Shown one piece after another: positions 59,983 through 64,000 of a stretch of 64,000 bases of DNA. The stretch spans positions 65,128 through 129,127 of the forward strand of contig NZ_BDAI01000014.1 in assembly GCF_002091755.1 (NCBI RefSeq), written 5' to 3'. Origin of the DNA: Pseudomonas nitroreducens NBRC 12694. GTDB lineage: Bacteria > Pseudomonadota > Gammaproteobacteria > Pseudomonadales > Pseudomonadaceae. Position 1 is the stretch's first letter. Each line of letters begins with the position of its first letter. Below the pieces are notes generated by a model, which saw only the letters and a program-made list of their open reading frames with translations, ran no database searches and had not been told where the DNA came from. Both the position numbers and the translations under genes were made by a program.

Positions 59983-61665
59983 ATGTCCCAGGAATACGAC
60001 TACATCATCATCGGCGCCGGTTCTGCCGGTAACGTACTGGCCACCCGCCTGACCGAAGACGCCGACGTCAGCGTCCTGCTGCTCGAAGCCGGCGGCCCGG
60101 ACTACCGCGCCGACTTCCGCACGCAGATGCCCGCCGCGCTGGCCTACCCGCTGCAGGGCCGCCGCTACAACTGGGCGTACCTGACCGATCCGGAACCGTA
60201 CATGAACAACCGCCGCATGGAATGCGGGCGCGGCAAGGGCCTGGGCGGCTCGTCGCTGATCAACGGCATGTGCTACATCCGCGGCAATGCCATGGACTTC
60301 GACGGCTGGGCACAGGAGAAGGGCCTGGAAGACTGGACTTACCTCGACTGCCTTCCGTATTTCCGCAAGGCCGAGACGCGCGACATCGGCCCCAACGACT
60401 ACCACGGCGGCAACGGCCCGGTGAGCGTCACCACGCCCAAGGCTGGCAACAATCCGCTGTTCCACGCCATGGTCGAGGCCGGCGTGCAGGCCGGTTACCC
60501 GCGTACCGAGGATCTCAACGGTTATCAGCAGGAAGGCTTCGGTCCGATGGACCGTACCGTTACCCCGCAGGGCCGGCGCGCCAGCACCGCCCGTGGTTAC
60601 CTGGACCAGGCTCGCGAGCGCCCCAACCTGACCATCGTCACCCATGCACTGACGGACCGCATCCTGTTCAGCGGCAAGCGCGCCATTGGCGCGACCTATC
60701 TGCATGGCGATGACAACGCGCTGAAGGAAGTCCGTGCACGCCGCGAAGTGCTGGTCTGCTCTGGCGCCATCGCTTCCCCACAACTGCTGCAGCGCTCCGG
60801 CGTCGGCCCGTCCGCCTTGCTGCGCGACCTGGGCATCGAGGTCGTGCACGACCTGCCCGGCGTCGGCCAGAACCTCCAGGACCATCTGGAGATGTACCTG
60901 CAGTACGCCTGCAAGCAGCCGGTGTCGCTGTACCCGGCGCTGCAATGGTGGAACCAGCCGCAGATCGGCGCGCAGTGGATGTTCCTCGGTACGGGGCTGG
61001 GCGCGAGCAACCAGTTCGAGGCCGGCGGTTTCATCCGCAGCCGTCCGGAATTCGAGTGGCCGAACATCCAGTACCACTTCCTGCCGGTGGCGATTAACTA
61101 CAACGGCAGCAACGCGGTGAGCGAGCACGGCTTCCAGGCCCATGTCGGTTCCATGCGCTCGCCCAGTCGCGGGCGAATCAACCTGACCTCGCGCGACCCG
61201 CGCAAGCACCCGAGCATCCTGTTCAACTACATGTCCTGCGAACAGGATTGGCAGGAGTTCCGCGACGGTATCCGTCTCACTCGCGAGATCATGAACCAGC
61301 CGGCGCTCGACCCTTATCGCGGCCGCGAAATCAGCCCGGGCCTGGACAAGCAGAGCGACGCCGACCTGGATGCCTTCATTCGCGAGCATGCGGAAACCGC
61401 GTTCCACCCGTCCTGTTCCTGCAAGATGGGCGAGGACGACATGGCGGTGGTCGATGGGGAAGGCCGCGTGCACGGCATGGAAGGGTTGCGGGTGATCGAT
61501 GCGTCGATCATGCCGCTGATCATTACCGGCAACCTCAACGCCACCACCATCATGATGGCCGAGAAGCTCGCCGATAAGGTGCGCGGCCGTCCGGCACTGC
61601 CCCGCAGTACCGCCGACTACTACAAGGCCAACGGTGCTCCGGTGCGCGGCAAACCGCTACGCTGA
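59983..61665 (+). CDS. betA: Choline dehydrogenase BetA
   Basis: 560 residues. GMC oxidoreductase: FAD motif YIIIGAGSAGNVLATRL, GMC signature GRGKGLGGSSLINGMCYIRG, and SCKMGED / MPLIITGNLNATT near the C-terminus with the active-site His/Asn region. It oxidises choline to betaine aldehyde at the membrane. ATG at 59983; the frame extends upstream by ten codons (to 59953) but MSQEYDYIIIGAG is the family start. Confidence 0.96.
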   Translation: MSQEYDYIIIGAGSAGNVLATRLTEDADVSVLLLEAGGPDYRADFRTQMPAALAYPLQGRRYNWAYLTDPEPYMNNRRMECGRGKGLGGSSLINGMCYIRGNAMDFDGWAQEKGLEDWTYLDCLPYFRKAETRDIGPNDYHGGNGPVSVTTPKAGNNPLFHAMVEAGVQAGYPRTEDLNGYQQEGFGPMDRTVTPQGRRASTARGYLDQARERPNLTIVTHALTDRILFSGKRAIGATYLHGDDNALKEVRARREVLVCSGAIASPQLLQRSGVGPSALLRDLGIEVVHDLPGVGQNLQDHLEMYLQYACKQPVSLYPALQWWNQPQIGAQWMFLGTGLGASNQFEAGGFIRSRPEFEWPNIQYHFLPVAINYNGSNAVSEHGFQAHVGSMRSPSRGRINLTSRDPRKHPSILFNYMSCEQDWQEFRDGIRLTREIMNQPALDPYRGREISPGLDKQSDADLDAFIREHAETAFHPSCSCKMGEDDMAVVDGEGRVHGMEGLRVIDASIMPLIITGNLNATTIMMAEKLADKVRGRPALPRSTADYYKANGAPVRGKPLR

Positions 61666-61682
61666 TTCCGTAAAGCGGAGAC

Positions 61683-61712
61683 GAAAACGCCGGCGAGAGA
61701 GCCGGCGTTTTC
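61683..61712. terminator. Bidirectional rho-independent terminator
   Basis: GAAAACGCCGGC-GAGAGA-GCCGGCGTTTTC; A run on one side and T run on the other end both betA and the convergent thioesterase gene. Confidence 0.92.
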
Positions 61713-61717
61713 AGTTT

Positions 61718-62122
61718 TCAGCCACGACGCGGAGGAACCGGACGGGTACGGCCGCTGCCGTCGATGGCGACGAAGACGAACACCGCCTCGGTGACCTTGC
61801 GCCACTCGCTGGACAGCGGGTCGTCGCTCCAAACCTCGACCAGCATGCGGATCGAGCTGCGGCCCACTTCCAGGGTCTGTGTATAGAAGGAGAGCTGCGC
61901 GCCGACAGCGACCGGGACCAGGAACGCCATACGGTCGATGGCTACCGTGGCTACGCGGCCTCCGGCAATGCGGCTGGACATGGCGGTACCGGCGAGATCC
62001 ATCTGCGCCACCAGCCAGCCCCCGAAGATGTCGCCGAAGCCGTTGGTTTCGCGTGGCAGGGCGGTGATCTGCAAGGCCAGGTCGCCCTGCGGGATGGGGT
62101 CTTCTTGTTCAAGCTCGATCAT
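61718..62122 (-). CDS. Acyl-CoA thioesterase, YciA-like (hotdog fold)
   Basis: 134 residues. Hotdog domain with ETNGFGDIFGGWLVAQMDLA and MAFLVPVAVGAQLSFYTQTLEVGRSS (parts); the Asn/Asp-containing NGFGDIFGGW is the YciA signature. It cleaves acyl-CoAs to acids and CoA. ATG at 62122 (MIELEQEDPIPQGDLALQ); the longer frame upstream is not family-like. Equivalent gene lies beside betA in P. aeruginosa. Confidence 0.9.
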   Translation of the reverse strand: MIELEQEDPIPQGDLALQITALPRETNGFGDIFGGWLVAQMDLAGTAMSSRIAGGRVATVAIDRMAFLVPVAVGAQLSFYTQTLEVGRSSIRMLVEVWSDDPLSSEWRKVTEAVFVFVAIDGSGRTRPVPPRRG

Positions 62123-62382
62123 AGGTAAGGGCCTCGTGCCCCCGGCGTACTCATGGTGAGGTTGTGGAAAAACTCTCCCAAGACACCTGCCGGTGCAAGG
62201 CCTTGGGGCAGCTTTTGATCGGCCCGGCTGCATTATATAGAAGCAGGGCCCTGTGCGACGACCGCAGGACTTCGAGATTTTCCCGCGGGCGCGGCCGCTG
62301 TGTCGTCTTCGCGCAATTTGCTATGGTGCGGCACCTGCGGCTGCCGGCCGCAGCCACCTTGCCTGCAGAGATAAAAAGCACC

Positions 62383-63702
62383 ATGCCTTCTGTGAACGCT
62401 CCTGCCGCGCCCGCGTCACGTCCGTTGACCCGCAGCGACTACAAGACTCTCTCCTTGTCCGCCCTGGGCGGCGCCCTGGAGTTCTACGACTTCATCATCT
62501 TCGTCTTCTTCGCCACCGTGGTCGGCAAACTGTTCTTCCCCGCCGACATGCCCGAGTGGCTACGCCAGTTGCAGACTTTCGGCCTGTTCGCCGCCGGCTA
62601 CCTGGCCCGCCCGCTGGGCGGCGTGGTCATGGCGCACTTCGGCGACCTGCTGGGCCGCAAGAAGATGTTCACCCTCAGCATCTTCCTCATGGCCGTGCCT
62701 ACACTGATCATGGGCCTGCTGCCGACCTACGAGCAGATCGGCATCTGGGCGCCACTGGCGCTTCTGCTGCTGCGCGTCATCCAGGGCGCTGCCATTGGTG
62801 GAGAAGTGCCGGGGGCCTGGGTATTCGTCGCCGAGCACGTACCGCACCGCCATGTCGGCTATGCCTGCGGCACGCTCACGTCGGGTCTGACTGCGGGCAT
62901 CCTTATCGGTTCGCTGGTTGCGACCCTGATCAACAGTGTCTTCAGCGCGGAAGAAGTCCATGGCTACGCTTGGCGGATTCCATTCCTGCTGGGCGGCATC
63001 TTCGGTCTCTTTTCCGTCTACCTGCGCCGCTGGCTGCACGAGACGCCGGTGTTCGCCGAACTGCAACTGCGCAAGCAACTGGCCGAGGAAGTGCCGCTGG
63101 GCGTGGTTGTGCGTGAACATCGCCCGGCGGTGGTGCTGTCCATGCTGCTGACCTGGGTGCTGTCTGCCGGCATCGTGGTGGTGATCCTGATGACCCCGTC
63201 GGTACTGCAGACCATTTACGGCTTCGATGCGGCGACCGCGCTGAAGGCCAACAGCGTGGCCATCGTCTGCCTGAGCGTCGGTTGCATCCTGGCCGGTCGC
63301 CTTGCCGACCGTTTCGGCGCGGGTCGCACCTTTATAGTTGGAAGCATCCTTCTGGGCGTAGTGTCCTGGGCCTTCTATACCAGCTTGAAGGCGCATCCGG
63401 ACTGGTTGTTCCCGCTGTATGCGATTACCGGTCTGTGCGTCGGCGTCATTGGCGCAGTGCCTTATGTGATGGTCAACGCCTTCCCGCCGGTGGTCCGTTT
63501 CACCGGTCTGTCCTTCTCGTACAACCTGGCGTACGCCATCTTCGGTGGCCTAACCCCGATGGTCGTCGCGCTACTAATGAAGGAGGATCCGCTGGGCCCG
63601 GCTTATTATGTGGTGGCGCTGTGCTTGGTCGGCCTGTTGGTAGGTGTCTACCTGCTGCGCCAAGAGCGCCGTCTGCCAGGACAGGCGATGGCGATAAACT
63701 GA
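62383..63702 (+). CDS. MFS transporter, metabolite:H+ symporter (MHS) type
   Basis: 439 residues, 12 helices. MHS features: SALGGALEFYDFIIFVFFAT, the loop HFGDLLGRKKMF, and VIQGAAIGGEVPGAWVFVAEH. MHS members (citrate, shikimate, alpha-ketoglutarate, ProP) take up organic acids or osmolytes with protons. Substrate unknown; the neighbouring bet genes make betaine or choline worth testing. ATG at 62383 (MPSVNAPAAP). The 260-base gap before it holds only promoter-like sequence. Confidence 0.9.
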   Translation: MPSVNAPAAPASRPLTRSDYKTLSLSALGGALEFYDFIIFVFFATVVGKLFFPADMPEWLRQLQTFGLFAAGYLARPLGGVVMAHFGDLLGRKKMFTLSIFLMAVPTLIMGLLPTYEQIGIWAPLALLLLRVIQGAAIGGEVPGAWVFVAEHVPHRHVGYACGTLTSGLTAGILIGSLVATLINSVFSAEEVHGYAWRIPFLLGGIFGLFSVYLRRWLHETPVFAELQLRKQLAEEVPLGVVVREHRPAVVLSMLLTWVLSAGIVVVILMTPSVLQTIYGFDAATALKANSVAIVCLSVGCILAGRLADRFGAGRTFIVGSILLGVVSWAFYTSLKAHPDWLFPLYAITGLCVGVIGAVPYVMVNAFPPVVRFTGLSFSYNLAYAIFGGLTPMVVALLMKEDPLGPAYYVVALCLVGLLVGVYLLRQERRLPGQAMAIN

Positions 63703-63742
63703 TCGACCGGACAGTTTTTTTTCAGAAAGTTTAAATTAGTCG

Positions 63743-63770
63743 TTGACGGCCAATTTAAACTCCCTATAAT
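63743..63770 (+). promoter_or_regulatory. rRNA operon promoter P1
   Basis: TTGACG (63743-63748), 16 bases, TATAAT (63765-63770), followed by a GC-rich GCGCACCAC discriminator, typical of stringently controlled rRNA promoters. An AT-rich stretch upstream (63716-63740) looks like an UP element. Confidence 0.85.
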
Positions 63771-63930
63771 GCGCACCACTCCCGGCGACGAAGCGCTGAA
63801 AGAACTTGAAAATCAAGTACTTACAGAGATTAGAGATTAGAGGTTGGGGGTGGCGATCAGGCAGGTGATTCACTTGCCGCTCTTCATTAGCTGCTCCGGC
63901 AGCGAGCTGAAAAGAAGGTCGCCGAGGTGC

Positions 63931-63958
63931 TTGACAGCGAGTTTGATCGCTGTAGAAT
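63931..63958 (+). promoter_or_regulatory. rRNA operon promoter P2 and start of leader
   Basis: TTGACA (63931-63936), 16 bases, TAGAAT (63953-63958), then TCGCCTCCCGC at the likely start point, the typical Pseudomonas rrn leader. The 16S rRNA gene should begin a few hundred bases beyond the right edge; no mature rRNA lies in the window. Confidence 0.85.
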
Positions 63959-64000
63959 TCGCCTCCCGCTGATGAGAGGTTTGACTTCTCGGAAGCCCAA

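Overview
The window is chromosomal DNA of a Pseudomonas, most like the P. nitroreducens / P. citronellolis / P. knackmussii side of the P. aeruginosa lineage. The evidence is high GC content, P. aeruginosa-type gene sets (glyA1-soxBDAG-purU2-fdhA, gbcA/gbcB, dgcAB, betIBA, aspA with its LysR neighbour, purEK-adh), and abundant Pseudomonas-type REP palindromes between genes. Species placement is an inference; no 16S rRNA sequence lies inside the window.

Layout. 1-636: 5' part of a DUF5924 membrane protein, cut by the window edge. 0.9-10 kb: an amine/polyamine-type catabolic cluster (LysR regulator, nitrilase-fold amidase, aldehyde dehydrogenase, class-III aminotransferase, ABC-type binding protein, NCS1 permease, HDAC-fold amide hydrolase). 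10.2 kb: LprI-like secreted protein. 10.8-20.3 kb (minus): sarcosine oxidation operon glyA-soxBDAG-purU-fdhA. 20.5-23.4 kb: three exported proteins of unknown function and threonine aldolase. 23.8-27.3 kb: YbjQ-like protein, an EF-G-like GTPase, and two gene-free stretches rich in DnaA-box-like nonamers. 27.3-39 kb: glycine betaine monooxygenase gbcB/gbcA (divergent), a 28-codon membrane peptide, and the dimethylglycine operon (dipeptidase, DUF5943, dgcA, dgcB, two ETF subunits). 39.3-39.8 kb: TIGR02449 protein and zapA. 40.2-43 kb: aspA, an odd hairpin array behind it, and a HypT-like LysR regulator. 43-47 kb: Fur-controlled ECF sigma / FecR / TonB receptor trio. 47.3-57.4 kb: alcohol dehydrogenase, purEK, stress membrane proteins, hexose-6-phosphate mutarotase, two acetyltransferases with a MocR regulator, a frameshifted YeeE-type transporter, HdeD and a 56-residue overlapping partner. 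57.6-61.7 kb: betIBA. 61.7-63.7 kb: thioesterase and MFS permease. 63.7-64 kb: tandem rRNA operon promoters, so a 16S gene should begin just past the right edge.

How the genes work together. The central theme is complete conversion of choline to glycine and C1 units: BetA and BetB make glycine betaine, GbcAB demethylates it to dimethylglycine, DgcAB with the ETF pair makes sarcosine, SoxBDAG makes glycine plus methylene-THF, and GlyA, PurU and FdhA handle the C1 groups. The choline/betaine transporters and the activator GbdR, which sit among these genes in P. aeruginosa PAO1, are not in the window. A direct repeat of TGTCGC occurs upstream of both the glyA-sox and dgc operons, with a partial copy between gbcA and gbcB, and is a plausible site for a shared activator.

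Intergenic DNA is dominated by five short palindromic repeat families, called here A (GTAGGAGCGAGCTTGCTCGC type), B (CCCTCTCCC...GGGAGAGGG type), C (TAGGGCG(G/C)ATAA...TTATCCGCC type), D (TGGAGCGCAGCGATACCC type) and E (GGACTCCGTCTGCGA type). They occupy nearly every intergenic gap of the sox and dgc operons.
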